Shown here one piece after another: positions 14,886 through 22,415 of a stretch of DNA of 25,855 nucleotides. The stretch covers positions 1 through 25,855 of the forward strand of contig JAZTWO010000061.1 of the NCBI GenBank assembly GCA_045635885.1, written 5' to 3'. Position numbers and translations under genes: made by a program. This DNA comes from RGIG4608 sp045635885 (lineage in GTDB: Bacteria; Bacillota; Clostridia; Oscillospirales; CAG-272). Positions within the stretch are counted from its first letter, which is position 1; every line of letters starts with the position of its first letter. The notes under the pieces were generated by a model. It searched no databases. It was given only the letters and a program-made list of their open reading frames with translations, and was not told the DNA's origin.

Positions 14886-15771
14886 ATATAACTACCAACA
14901 AAACTCCCAAAAAACCGAAGACGAGGGAAGTGAAAATCAAAGCGAGCGCAGAACATTCCTTGCTAAAGCCGATGTTTAAAAGCAAATGATGAAAGTGTCC
15001 CTTGTCGGCGGCAAAGGGATTTTTTCTTTTTATAAGTCTTCTAAAAAAGCTTTGAAGGGTGTCCGCACTCGGCAAACGAAAGATGAGCAATACTGCTATC
15101 AAACACAGAGCGCTTCCGCTTTCAATAATTAATTTTGAGGAGAGCGCACCAAGAACAAATCCGAGAAAAAGAGAACCGCAATCCCCCATAAATATTTTTG
15201 CTTGCGGAAAATTATGGGGCAGAAAGCCGAGTATTGCAAAAAACAAAACGGCAAAGCACAGGGCAATATCCCAAAATCCAAAAATCAACGCCACAACAAA
15301 AAGGCAGAGTGATTGCCCCAACCCAATGCCCGAGGCAAGCATGTCAAGTCCGTCAATCAAGTTGGTCGCATTGGTGATAAAAACTATCCAAAGCAAAGCT
15401 AAAGCATTAGCTAAAATCGAGCTTTCTTGATTTAATAAAATATATATTAAAGAGGCGAAAATTTGCCCAATTAATTTTGCAAAGGGTGAAAGCTTTAAAT
15501 AATCGTCTGTAAAGCCCACCAAAAACATAGCTATGCCACCTGCAAGCAATGGGATTTTTATCTCCTTTGCCATTGGGAAAAGAAAAATGAGAAGCGAAAA
15601 AGAAACGAAAAAAGATAATCCACCAAGTCGAGCCGTTGGGGTTGCGTGTGCTTTGCGATTGTTGGGATAGTCAATAGCTCCAATTCTTAAAGCGAGGACT
15701 TTTGATGCTCCAAACAAAGAAAATGAGAGCAAAAAAGCACACAAAAAAGTTAAAAAACAAACAAAAAACAT
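14884..15771 (-). CDS. Polyprenyl-phosphate sugar-1-phosphate transferase (WecA/TagO/MraY family)
   Basis: 295 residues, about 10 membrane segments. It transfers a sugar-1-phosphate, usually GlcNAc-1-P, from a UDP-sugar to undecaprenyl phosphate, starting wall teichoic acid or another surface polymer. Motifs in order: DYPNNRKAHATPTARLGG (35-51), TDD (88-90), NATNLIDGLDMLASG (134-148), AKIFMGDCGSLFLG (191-204) and DKGHFHHLL (256-264). The HFHH motif and the N-terminus point to the WecA/TagO branch and not MraY. The start ATG has AAGGGGG just upstream, inside the arm of a strong hairpin, so translation may be limited by RNA structure. The first codons are very T-rich. Confidence 0.9.
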   Translation of the reverse strand: MFFVCFLTFLCAFLLSFSLFGASKVLALRIGAIDYPNNRKAHATPTARLGGLSFFVSFSLLIFLFPMAKEIKIPLLAGGIAMFLVGFTDDYLKLSPFAKLIGQIFASLIYILLNQESSILANALALLWIVFITNATNLIDGLDMLASGIGLGQSLCLFVVALIFGFWDIALCFAVLFFAILGFLPHNFPQAKIFMGDCGSLFLGFVLGALSSKLIIESGSALCLIAVLLIFRLPSADTLQSFFRRLIKRKNPFAADKGHFHHLLLNIGFSKECSALALIFTSLVFGFLGVLLVVI

Positions 15772-15807
15772 ATAACCCCCTTTGATTTATGTATCAAAAG
15801 GGGTTAT
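15772..15807 (-). terminator. Hairpin between trpS and the tagO/wecA-type gene (terminator or RBS-sequestering element)
   Basis: A 15-bp stem with one mismatch (ATAACCCCCTTTGAT/ATCAAAAGGGGTTAT). On the minus strand it lies after the trpS stop. Its 3' arm contains the AAAGGGGG ribosome binding site of the next gene, and the T-rich tail that follows is that gene's first codons. Confidence 0.7.
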
Positions 15808-15822
15808 GTAATAAATATTCAA

Positions 15823-16821
15823 TTAAATCTGTACAAATCCAAGCTTTCTCTTAACCTTGGAAATAGTTTTTCTTGCGTAGTAGGATGCTTCTTCAGAGCC
15901 CTTCTTCATCTGCGCTTCAAGGAATGCCTTGTCAGAAATAAGCTCGTTATATCTCGCCTGGACGGGAGCAAGTGCGTCCGCACACGCTTCGCCAACTGCA
16001 AGCTTAAATTCGCCATATCCTCGTCCGTCAAATTCACGTTCGATTTCTTCAAGAGTTTTACCTGTGAAGCAGGAATAAATTGTCATAAGGTTGTTAATTC
16101 CGTCCTTACCCTCGGCAAAACGAACAACTGTATCAGAGTCGGTAACCGCTCTCTTAAACTTTCTAATTATTGTGTCCTTATCGTCAAGAATATATACCAC
16201 CGCATTGGTGTTTTCATCGGACTTGCTCATTTTCTTTGTGGGGTCGGCAAGCGAGTTGATTTTTGCGCCTGATTTAGAAAGTATTGGCTCGGGAATAGTA
16301 AATGTATCGGGGAAGCTCTGGTTAAATCTTGCCGCAATATCTCTTGCAAGCTCGAGATGTTGCTTTTGGTCTGCACCAACGGGCACAACGTCTGTCTGAT
16401 AGAGCAAAATGTCCGCAGCCATAAGCGCAGGGTATGTGAAAAGACCTGCGTTAATGTTATCGGAATGTCTTGAACTCTTATCCTTGAACTGAGTCATACG
16501 AGAAAGCTCGCCATACATAGTAAAGCAGTTGAGAATCCAAGCAAGGTCGGTGTGATAGGGCACGTGGCTCTGAACGTAAAGAGTATTCTTTTCGGGGTCA
16601 AGACCGCAAGCCATATAAAGCGCAAGAGTTTCATAGGTTCTTTTGCGAAGCTCTGCAGGCACTTGACGAACGGTGATTGCGTGATTGTCAACTACACAAT
16701 AAAAGCATTTATATTGTTCGGAGTAGCGGGGGAAATTTTGAATTGCACCAAGGTAGTTACCAATGGTCAAATTTCCGGAGGGCTGAACTCCTGAAAAGCA
16801 AATTTTTTCATTATTTATCAT
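15823..16821 (-). CDS. trpS: Tryptophanyl-tRNA synthetase
   Basis: 332 residues, ATG with TGGAGGA upstream. It charges tRNA-Trp with tryptophan. It is a class I synthetase: the HIGH-type sequence SGNLTIGNYLGA is at 15-26 and KKMSKSDE, the KMSKS loop, at 196-203. The segment GADQKQHLELARDIAARFN and the length are typical of bacterial TrpRS. The 5' leader is short and shows no T-box. It has its own promoter, divergent from the ThyX-like gene. Confidence 0.96.
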   Translation of the reverse strand: MINNEKICFSGVQPSGNLTIGNYLGAIQNFPRYSEQYKCFYCVVDNHAITVRQVPAELRKRTYETLALYMACGLDPEKNTLYVQSHVPYHTDLAWILNCFTMYGELSRMTQFKDKSSRHSDNINAGLFTYPALMAADILLYQTDVVPVGADQKQHLELARDIAARFNQSFPDTFTIPEPILSKSGAKINSLADPTKKMSKSDENTNAVVYILDDKDTIIRKFKRAVTDSDTVVRFAEGKDGINNLMTIYSCFTGKTLEEIEREFDGRGYGEFKLAVGEACADALAPVQARYNELISDKAFLEAQMKKGSEEASYYARKTISKVKRKLGFVQI

Positions 16822-16852
16822 AATATTCCTCCAAATGATAATAATTTAAACA

Positions 16853-16881
16853 ATTGTAACATAAAATTCAAAAAAATTCAA
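16853..16881 (-). promoter_or_regulatory. Promoter of trpS
   Basis: Minus strand: TTGAAT (16876-16881), 17-bp spacer, TACAAT (16853-16858). Confidence 0.7.
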
Positions 16882-16901
16882 TACCAAAAGCAAAATATCT
16901 G

Positions 16902-16930
16902 TTGAAAGTTTTAAAATTTTATGTTATAAT
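16902..16930 (+). promoter_or_regulatory. Promoter of the ThyX-like/pgeF unit
   Basis: TTGAAA, 17-bp spacer, TATAAT; 29 bp upstream of the ATG at 16960. Confidence 0.8.
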
Positions 16931-16959
16931 ACTATATATTGTGATAGGGAGGTAAAAAA

Positions 16960-17601
16960 ATGATACATATAGATAGAGTTAGTGTTATGAATTTAGAAAA
17001 TGCTATCAGGGGCGCAAGAAATCCGCTTAATAGCTGGGGCAGAAGTGACAGCTTTTATGATGAAAACGGCAATTTTGTTTTGGGCCCCAATGATATAGAT
17101 CTTGCTGTGCGTCTTGCTAAGGCGGGGAATGACCATAGAAAATTCCTTCGTCAAATTTTTGTTAGTGTAGATATAACTGCGCCTCTTTATTGGTGGAAGG
17201 AATTTGATACTTATAAGGTTGGCACGGTTGCAAATTCTTGCTCAACAATGCACAAAATTCATCATAAAACGTTCGAAAGAGCAGATTTTTCGTGCGAAAA
17301 GATGGACGAAACTGCACTAAAAGTGCTTGATTCCGTTATTGAATTTATGGAGAGTGAAAGAGTTAAATTCTGTGAGGATAAAAAGAATAAGCAGGCGTGG
17401 ATCAATATGATTCAAATGCTTCCCACAAGCTATAATCAGATGAGAACGGTTACACTTAACTATGAAAATCTTATCAATATGTATTATGCCCGCAGAACTC
17501 ACAAGCTTCACGAATGGCACGATTTTTGCGATTGGATTATGACACTTCCTTATGCCGAGCAGCTTATAGCGGTTAAGGGCGAGAGTCAAGAGGAGCATTG
17601 A
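16960..17601 (+). CDS. ThyX-like protein with altered RHR motif
   Basis: 213 residues, ATG with AGGGAGG upstream. The length and pattern suggest the fold of ThyX, the flavin-dependent thymidylate synthase. KEFDTYKVGTVANSCSTMH (80-98) lines up with the ThyX core QWFRHR-x7-S-x-RY. LPTSYNQMRTVTLNYENLIN (154-173) followed by MYYARRTHKLHEWHDF lines up with the ThyX ending LP...T-x-N...L...R...EI. The signature RHR-x7-S is replaced by DTY-x7-S (83-93), so thymidylate synthesis by the known mechanism is doubtful. From memory, similar proteins occur in Firmicutes and their phages as hypotheticals. It ends 1 bp before pgeF starts. Its role is unknown; ThyX ancestry is inferred. Confidence 0.6.
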   Translation: MIHIDRVSVMNLENAIRGARNPLNSWGRSDSFYDENGNFVLGPNDIDLAVRLAKAGNDHRKFLRQIFVSVDITAPLYWWKEFDTYKVGTVANSCSTMHKIHHKTFERADFSCEKMDETALKVLDSVIEFMESERVKFCEDKKNKQAWINMIQMLPTSYNQMRTVTLNYENLINMYYARRTHKLHEWHDFCDWIMTLPYAEQLIAVKGESQEEH

Positions 17602-17602
17602 T

Positions 17603-18412
17603 ATGTTCGAGCTTATCAATAAAAACGGTGTTTTTCTTTTGAAAAGCACCGTTTTAAAATCAAATCACACATTTTCAACACGAATTGGCGGAGTGAGTGT
17701 GCTTGAACACACAAAGGGGTTAAATCTTGCGTTTGGCAGGGGTGACGATGACGAAATTGTTTATAAAAACCTTGAAATTTTTGCAAGGAGTGTTGGCTTT
17801 GATGCTAAAAAGGTTATAAGTGTGCCTCAAATTCACTCGAATATAGTTAAAATTGTTTCAAATGATGAAGCAGGAATGGGCTATTACAAAAGCCATGAAT
17901 TTTCTTGTGACGGATACGCAACTCAAGAGAGTGGTTTGCCACTCGGAGTTAAAACTGCAGATTGCGTTCCGATTTTGCTTGAGGCAAGAGGTGATGATGG
18001 CGAGGTTTGGGCTGTGTCCGCTTTGCACGCAGGTTGGCGCGGCACTGCTGATAAAATTGTAAAAGAAGCCATTCAAACTCTTGTGTCACTTGGCGCAAAA
18101 ATCGAGAATATCTATGTTGCGATAGGCCCTTGCATTGATGAATGTTGCTATGAAGTCGGAAGCGACTTTGCTCGACAAATCGAAATAAAACTTGGACAAA
18201 ACTATAAAAATAAATTTATTGTCGAAAAAGAAAACGGCTCTCTTTATGCTAATCTAAAGGGTATGAATTTTGAAATTTTAATCTCTTGCGGAGTGCCTGC
18301 TTGTAACATTGACGTATCCCCTAATTGTACCTGCTGTGATGAAAAATTATTCTACTCTCACAGAAGGCAAAAGGGAATAAGGGGCGCACATTTGAGTGTA
18401 ATTGTTAAATAA
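17603..18412 (+). CDS. pgeF: PgeF/YfiH-family laccase-domain protein (multi-copper polyphenol oxidase-like)
   Basis: 269 residues, ATG with AGGAG upstream. The family (Cu-oxidase_4) is named peptidoglycan editing factor. Related proteins act on purine nucleosides, as adenosine deaminase or nucleoside phosphorylase. The metal-site motifs are intact: VPQIHS, KTADCVPILL, ALHAGWRGT and IGPCIDECCYEV. The C-terminal YSHRRQKGIRGAHLSVI is the usual ending. The TADC Cys and the HAGWRG His form the zinc/copper site in solved members. It is the second gene of a unit with the ThyX-like protein. Confidence 0.92.
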   Translation: MFELINKNGVFLLKSTVLKSNHTFSTRIGGVSVLEHTKGLNLAFGRGDDDEIVYKNLEIFARSVGFDAKKVISVPQIHSNIVKIVSNDEAGMGYYKSHEFSCDGYATQESGLPLGVKTADCVPILLEARGDDGEVWAVSALHAGWRGTADKIVKEAIQTLVSLGAKIENIYVAIGPCIDECCYEVGSDFARQIEIKLGQNYKNKFIVEKENGSLYANLKGMNFEILISCGVPACNIDVSPNCTCCDEKLFYSHRRQKGIRGAHLSVIVK

Positions 18413-18417
18413 AACAA

Positions 18418-18449
18418 AGAAAACTGCAGGATAACACTTGCAGTTTTCT
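18418..18449 (+). terminator. Hairpin after pgeF
   Basis: A perfect 11-bp stem AGAAAACTGCA/TGCAGTTTTCT with a 10-base loop, 5 bp after the stop. It lacks a clean T-run after the stem, so it is a weak intrinsic terminator. Confidence 0.6.
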
Positions 18450-18554
18450 ATTGCAAAATGTGACAAAATGCACAAAAAATCAACAAAACGCAAGGACAAA
18501 ACAAATATATATTTTTCCTTTGCAAAAAAATACAAATAAAATTATAAAAAGGAC

Positions 18555-18583
18555 TTGATTTTTGTTTTTTATTGTGATATAAT
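18555..18583 (+). promoter_or_regulatory. Promoter of the tRNA-Thr gene
   Basis: TTGATT, 17-bp spacer, TATAAT; 19 bp upstream of the mature tRNA 5' end. Confidence 0.8.
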
Positions 18584-18602
18584 ATCAAAGTCAAGTAAAT
18601 AT

Positions 18603-18678
18603 GCTGCTATGGCTCAGTCGGTAGAGCACGTCATTGGTAATGACGAGGTCATCAGTTCGATTCTGATTAGCAGCTCCA
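18603..18678 (+). tRNA. tRNA-Thr (anticodon GGU)
   Basis: A 76-base cloverleaf with acceptor stem GCTGCTA/TAGCAGC, discriminator T and encoded CCA. The D-arm has GCTC/GAGC with AGTCGGTA in the loop. The anticodon stem is CGTCA/TGACG with loop TTGGTAA, giving anticodon GGT. The T-arm is ATCAG-TTCGATT-CTGAT. It is a single tRNA gene with its own promoter and terminator. Confidence 0.96.
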
Positions 18679-18680
18679 GC

Positions 18681-18712
18681 AAAAAGCACTTCTTTTGAAG
18701 TGCTTTTTGTTT
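18681..18712 (+). terminator. Bidirectional terminator between tRNA-Thr and mecA
   Basis: A perfect 12-bp stem AAAAAGCACTTC/GAAGTGCTTTTT with a TTTT loop and T-rich tails on both strands. Confidence 0.9.
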
Positions 18713-18713
18713 T

Positions 18714-19343
18714 TTATAAACTTGCAAGATTTTCAACTGCGTTTTTGTCAAAAATTTTCTTTCCCCTTTCAAGCACACTCAAAATGGCATTTTCCGAGTT
18801 TTCAAGCTCGCCAAATTCTGCAATATAGCTTGTCGAGTCATTAAATTGTGTGTTTGATTTTGTCAAAAACAAAAAATATTTACCGCTGTTATGTAAATAA
18901 AGTGACGAATCCCCCTCAAAATTTCTGTTTTTAAGCTCTTTACAAGCCCTTATTGCGTGCTCAAGCTCTGAAAAACTGTATGTAAGGGGTGTTTTTTTAT
19001 TTTCCGTTGTCTTTTTATTAACTTCGGGCAATAAATATTTTTCTTCATCACAGGGCATAGTTAAATCCTCCTCAAAATTTGGCGCATTTTCAAGCGACAC
19101 CTTTGTGATAAAAAGCTCGCAACCGCCATCTGCCTCGGGATACATCTGAAGCAAAATTTTATCACTTGGCAAAAGCTCTTCAAATCCCGTTTTCACAGGT
19201 GAGGCGTTTAATATTTTTTTAAGTATGCTTCTTGTGTTGATAAGCGAAAGGTGAAAATCATTTTCGTCAAGTCCCAACTTTTCCATATCAGAAATGGTCA
19301 TTATTATTTTCAGTTTATTTTCGTTTATTGAAATAAGTTCCAA
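18714..19343 (-). CDS. mecA: MecA-family adaptor protein (ClpC/ClpP proteolysis adaptor)
   Basis: 209 residues. MecA proteins deliver substrates, such as the competence factor ComK in Bacillus, to the ClpCP protease and also activate ClpC. Seen: an N-terminal target-binding domain (ISINENKLKIIMTISDMEKLG); the family sequence YPEADGGCELFITKV at about 69-83; an acidic linker at about 85-120; and a C-terminal ClpC-binding domain (FSELEHAIRACKEL, then YLHNSGKYFLFL). The start codon is TTG: AAAGGAG lies 7 bp upstream and no ATG occurs before residue 15. A TATAAT on the minus strand (19392-19397) is a likely -10 box, but no clear -35 box is seen. Confidence 0.88.
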   Translation of the reverse strand: MELISINENKLKIIMTISDMEKLGLDENDFHLSLINTRSILKKILNASPVKTGFEELLPSDKILLQMYPEADGGCELFITKVSLENAPNFEEDLTMPCDEEKYLLPEVNKKTTENKKTPLTYSFSELEHAIRACKELKNRNFEGDSSLYLHNSGKYFLFLTKSNTQFNDSTSYIAEFGELENSENAILSVLERGKKIFDKNAVENLASL

Positions 19344-19454
19344 GTTTGTTCTCCTTTCTTAAAGCGTTTTGGGTTTTATTATTCCAATAACATTATATCT
19401 CATTTTTCATAATAAAGATAGTGCAAAAATATTGGAAAAATAGGATAAAAATCG

Positions 19455-19483
19455 TTGACGAGAGAGAATATATATGATAAAAT
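19455..19483 (+). promoter_or_regulatory. Promoter of the DinG-like helicase gene
   Basis: TTGACG, 17-bp spacer, TAAAAT; 34 bp upstream of the GTG start. Confidence 0.7.
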
Positions 19484-19517
19484 ATATTGAATATTCTATT
19501 CTTAAGGGGGTGAGTGC

Positions 19518-21944
19518 GTGAATTTTAATGAAAATGAATATTGTATTGAAGCAAATGCAAAAGAAATTTGCCATCTTGTTTCACGCCCATCCGATTTGGA
19601 TTCCCGACCCCCGTCCGATATTACTTTGCAAAGCAAGAGCTTTGATGCGTTTTTGTGTCAACTGCCTGATTATGACAGGGCGCACGAGCCTTTGCGTTTG
19701 CTTTGCGAGGTTGTGAATACTGCGCAGATGAATGGAAATTATTACACCGTTTCATCCACGGTTGACAGGGCATACAGAACGGGAAATATCGGCGTAGTTG
19801 ACCGCTTTGTTGAAAGAAGATTTACCGACGGGGATTTAATTCCCAACAATTATGACGTTGCTCTTTTAAAAATCAACGCATATTTTTATGCTTCAAAGCA
19901 TTCGTTAAGCCGAGTAAACACAAGAATAGTTTTTTGCATTAAAGACCAAAAGAAGATAAAAATAATTGAGGATAGCTTCACCGTTGAGCTGCTTAGAAAA
20001 TTTTATCTTGAGCTTCTTGAAAGGGTGGATTTCTTTGGCAAATTGATGCTTGATAGAAAAAACGAGGTTCTGCCAAAGGCGAGAAGGGTGCCGTTCCCAT
20101 ATACTGAAATCAGGGAAGGACAGGAAAAAATGATAAAAACCATCTATGGTGGTATTGCAAGGGCAAGAAACGTTTTTGTTCAAGCGCCTACGGGAATTGG
20201 CAAAACTATGTCATCACTTTATCCTGCGGTTCGTGCGCTTAGCGAAGGCAAGGTGGATAAAATTTTCTATCTCACCGCCAAGGCAAGCACAAGGCGAGAA
20301 GCGTGGGGGGCGATGAAGAAGCTCCATACGGCAGGGGCTAAGCTTCGATCAATTGCAATAAGCGCAAAGGATAGCGTGTGCGTTTGCCCAAAAAAGATTG
20401 CAAGCGGTCAAAGTGCGGGGAATTTCTGCAATTCGTTTGACTGTGAATTTGTACGGGGATATTATGACCGTGTGAATGATGCCATTCGTGAGCTTATTGA
20501 AAATTACAGCGGATATACTCAAGCGCTTATTTCAAGCGTTGCCCAAAAGCACCGAGTTTGCCCATATGAATTATCGCTTGATTTGTCGCTTTTGTGCGAC
20601 GTAATTATTTGCGATTACAACTATATTTTTGACCCGATTATTTATTTCCAAAGATATTTTGGAGAAGATGGTGAGCAGGGAAAATACGTATTTTTGATTG
20701 ACGAGGCACACAATTTGCCCGACCGTGCTATTGATATGTATTCTGCGTCCCTTTCACGAAATGCCATTGAAGGTGTGGCTAGTCTTATTCCGCCCTATGA
20801 CAGTGAGCTTTTGAACGAGCTTGATGGATTTTTGCGCTTGCTTGAGGACTCCAAAAAGCTTTGCCACGATAATATGTTTAAAAACGAAAAGGGTGAAGAG
20901 CAGGGATATTATATAAGCAAAAACTCCTATGACGAAATAGAGAAGAGAATTGAAAAGCTCTCTTTGGCAATGGGCTCTTGGATTAGAAAAAATCGAATTT
21001 CACCCATTCTTGCAGACGTAAAGCGCCTTTATGCAGACATTTCAAAATACAAAAAAATATCCGAGCTTTATGATGAGCATTATATGTTTTTCATTGAGGT
21101 TTCGGGCGGAGACGTTAAGGTGCGCCTTGCGTGTCTTGATCCCTCGCATCAGTTGGCTCTGTGCCACAAAAGAGCAGTTTCAAGCGTAATGTTTTCTGCC
21201 ACTTTAGAGCCAATTGACTATTTTTCGGATATTCTTGGCGGTGACAAAAAGAGCATAAAATTGCAGCTTCCCGCACCGTTTAAGCAGAGCAATCTTGGGC
21301 TTTTCAGTGTTGATAGCATCAATACAAGATTTGAGGAGAGGGAGTCCTCTTATAAGAAAATTGCCTCTTGCATTGCCGCAACCGTTAGTGGCAGGGCAGG
21401 GAATTATATTGTTTTCTTCCCCTCATATAAGTATATGACCGAGGTTCAAAAAGAGTTTGAAAAGAAATATCCAAAGGTTAAGGTTTTTGCACAGGAAAAC
21501 AATATGACTTATGCGCAAAAAGAGGAATTTTTGGCTAATTTCAAAGAAGATACGGGTGTTCTTCGCATTGGCATGTGTGTTCTTGGCGGAAGCTTTTCAG
21601 AGGGGATTGACCTTCCCGGCTCACGTCTTATAGGAACTGTTGTCGTCGGTGTGGGTTTGCCCGGAATTTCCAATGAACGCAATATTATGAAGGAGTATTT
21701 CGATAACACTCGAGAGGGCGGATATGATTATGCCTATACTTACCCCGGAATGAACCGAGTTCTTCAGGCGGCGGGCAGGGTAATTCGAACCGAAACAGAC
21801 CGTGGAGTTGTTGTCCTTCTTGACGATAGATACGCAACCGAGCAGTATAAAATGATGTTCCCACTTCATTGGTCGCACATCAAATATGTCCACTCCGCAC
21901 AGGACCTCGCAGGGCAGGTGAGGGAGTTTTGGAAAGAGAGTTAG
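19518..21944 (+). CDS. XPD/DinG-like superfamily 2 DNA helicase with iron-sulfur cysteines
   Basis: 808 residues. The start is GTG at 19518, with AAGGGGG 7-8 bp upstream and no in-frame ATG for 70 codons. It is an ATP-driven 5'-to-3' DNA helicase of the Rad3/XPD type, probably used in repair or replication restart. Seen: Walker A APTGIGKT (Lys-229), DEAH box (395-398), the motif FSATLEP, and motif VI QAAGRVIRTETDRG near the C-terminus. Between Walker A and DEAH lie the cysteines that should hold a 4Fe-4S cluster (CVCPKK, NFCNSFDC, HRVCPYE). The first 200 residues, ending in KINAYFYASKHSLSRVNTRI, have the outline of a PD-(D/E)xK nuclease-like domain as in Cas4/AddB-type fusions, but I see no complete nuclease motif. 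It overlaps the left end of a hairpin element at its stop codon. Confidence 0.9.
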   Translation: MNFNENEYCIEANAKEICHLVSRPSDLDSRPPSDITLQSKSFDAFLCQLPDYDRAHEPLRLLCEVVNTAQMNGNYYTVSSTVDRAYRTGNIGVVDRFVERRFTDGDLIPNNYDVALLKINAYFYASKHSLSRVNTRIVFCIKDQKKIKIIEDSFTVELLRKFYLELLERVDFFGKLMLDRKNEVLPKARRVPFPYTEIREGQEKMIKTIYGGIARARNVFVQAPTGIGKTMSSLYPAVRALSEGKVDKIFYLTAKASTRREAWGAMKKLHTAGAKLRSIAISAKDSVCVCPKKIASGQSAGNFCNSFDCEFVRGYYDRVNDAIRELIENYSGYTQALISSVAQKHRVCPYELSLDLSLLCDVIICDYNYIFDPIIYFQRYFGEDGEQGKYVFLIDEAHNLPDRAIDMYSASLSRNAIEGVASLIPPYDSELLNELDGFLRLLEDSKKLCHDNMFKNEKGEEQGYYISKNSYDEIEKRIEKLSLAMGSWIRKNRISPILADVKRLYADISKYKKISELYDEHYMFFIEVSGGDVKVRLACLDPSHQLALCHKRAVSSVMFSATLEPIDYFSDILGGDKKSIKLQLPAPFKQSNLGLFSVDSINTRFEERESSYKKIASCIAATVSGRAGNYIVFFPSYKYMTEVQKEFEKKYPKVKVFAQENNMTYAQKEEFLANFKEDTGVLRIGMCVLGGSFSEGIDLPGSRLIGTVVVGVGLPGISNERNIMKEYFDNTREGGYDYAYTYPGMNRVLQAAGRVIRTETDRGVVVLLDDRYATEQYKMMFPLHWSHIKYVHSAQDLAGQVREFWKES

Positions 21945-22278
21945 TTTTAGTAAAAAGGATTGTTCTTTTTTGAAAAAAGAACCAAAAAACTTTTATAGGT
22001 GGGTTATAATTAAACTAGCGCAAATCGCGTGTTGGAATTCTGCGACTCCCAACACAAATGTTTTTATTTGCTTGCAAATAAAAACTGCGCTTTGCTACTC
22101 TGCATATAGCCGTTTTAGTGGCACTATGTCTATTGTGAAAGTAGCAAATCACGGATTTTTGCGCCGCCTGTTAAAATGGCACAAAAATCGATTTGTATCG
22201 CGCACCCGCGATATGATTTGCGCGAAATCTTGCCGCGAAGCTGATTAAAAGTTTTGCGGAGCTTTTTCAAAAGCGACT
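21939..22278 (+). repeat. Structured intergenic element, copy A
   Basis: This occupies most of the 471-bp gap between the helicase and asnS. It begins AGTTAGTT across the helicase stop. It contains a GTTCTTTTTT-G-AAAAAAGAAC hairpin (21962-21982), then CAAAAAACTTTTATAGG. A long-range stem GCGCAAATCGCG (22018-22029) pairs with CGCGAT...ATTTGCGC (22207-22223). Inside it are a TTTGCTACT/AGTAGCAAA arm (22091-22148) and smaller hairpins. It ends near AGTTTTGC...GCTTTTTCAAAAGCG. The same landmarks occur in the same order in copy B at 23812. Open frames crossing it look random. After it lie a TTTGTAA/TTACAAA hairpin (22288-22306) and the asnS promoter. Confidence 0.65.
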
Positions 22279-22336
22279 ATTCTTATCTTTGTAACTTTTT
22301 TACAAACCAAATTTTCAAGAAAAATCCCCTAAACCC

Positions 22337-22365
22337 TTGAAATATATATAAAAGTGTGATACAAT
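22337..22365 (+). promoter_or_regulatory. Promoter of asnS
   Basis: TTGAAA, 17-bp spacer, TACAAT; the leader to the ATG is only about 45-50 bases, too short for a T-box. Confidence 0.8.
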
Positions 22366-22415
22366 ATATAGAAGTTTTAAATTTTTAAATAAATTTTAAA
22401 AAGAAGGTACTAAAA

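Noticed and set aside
16822..16959. T-box leader for trpS
   Set aside because: The leader is too short and lacks the T-box consensus; a normal promoter fits directly upstream.
21970..22248. 92-codon open frame in the gap after the helicase
   Set aside because: It lies across the hairpins of element copy A, has no ribosome binding site, and its Cys/Trp/Arg-rich composition looks random.
22366..22415. T-box or riboswitch before asnS
   Set aside because: Only about 50 bases separate promoter and start codon, with no antiterminator pairing seen.
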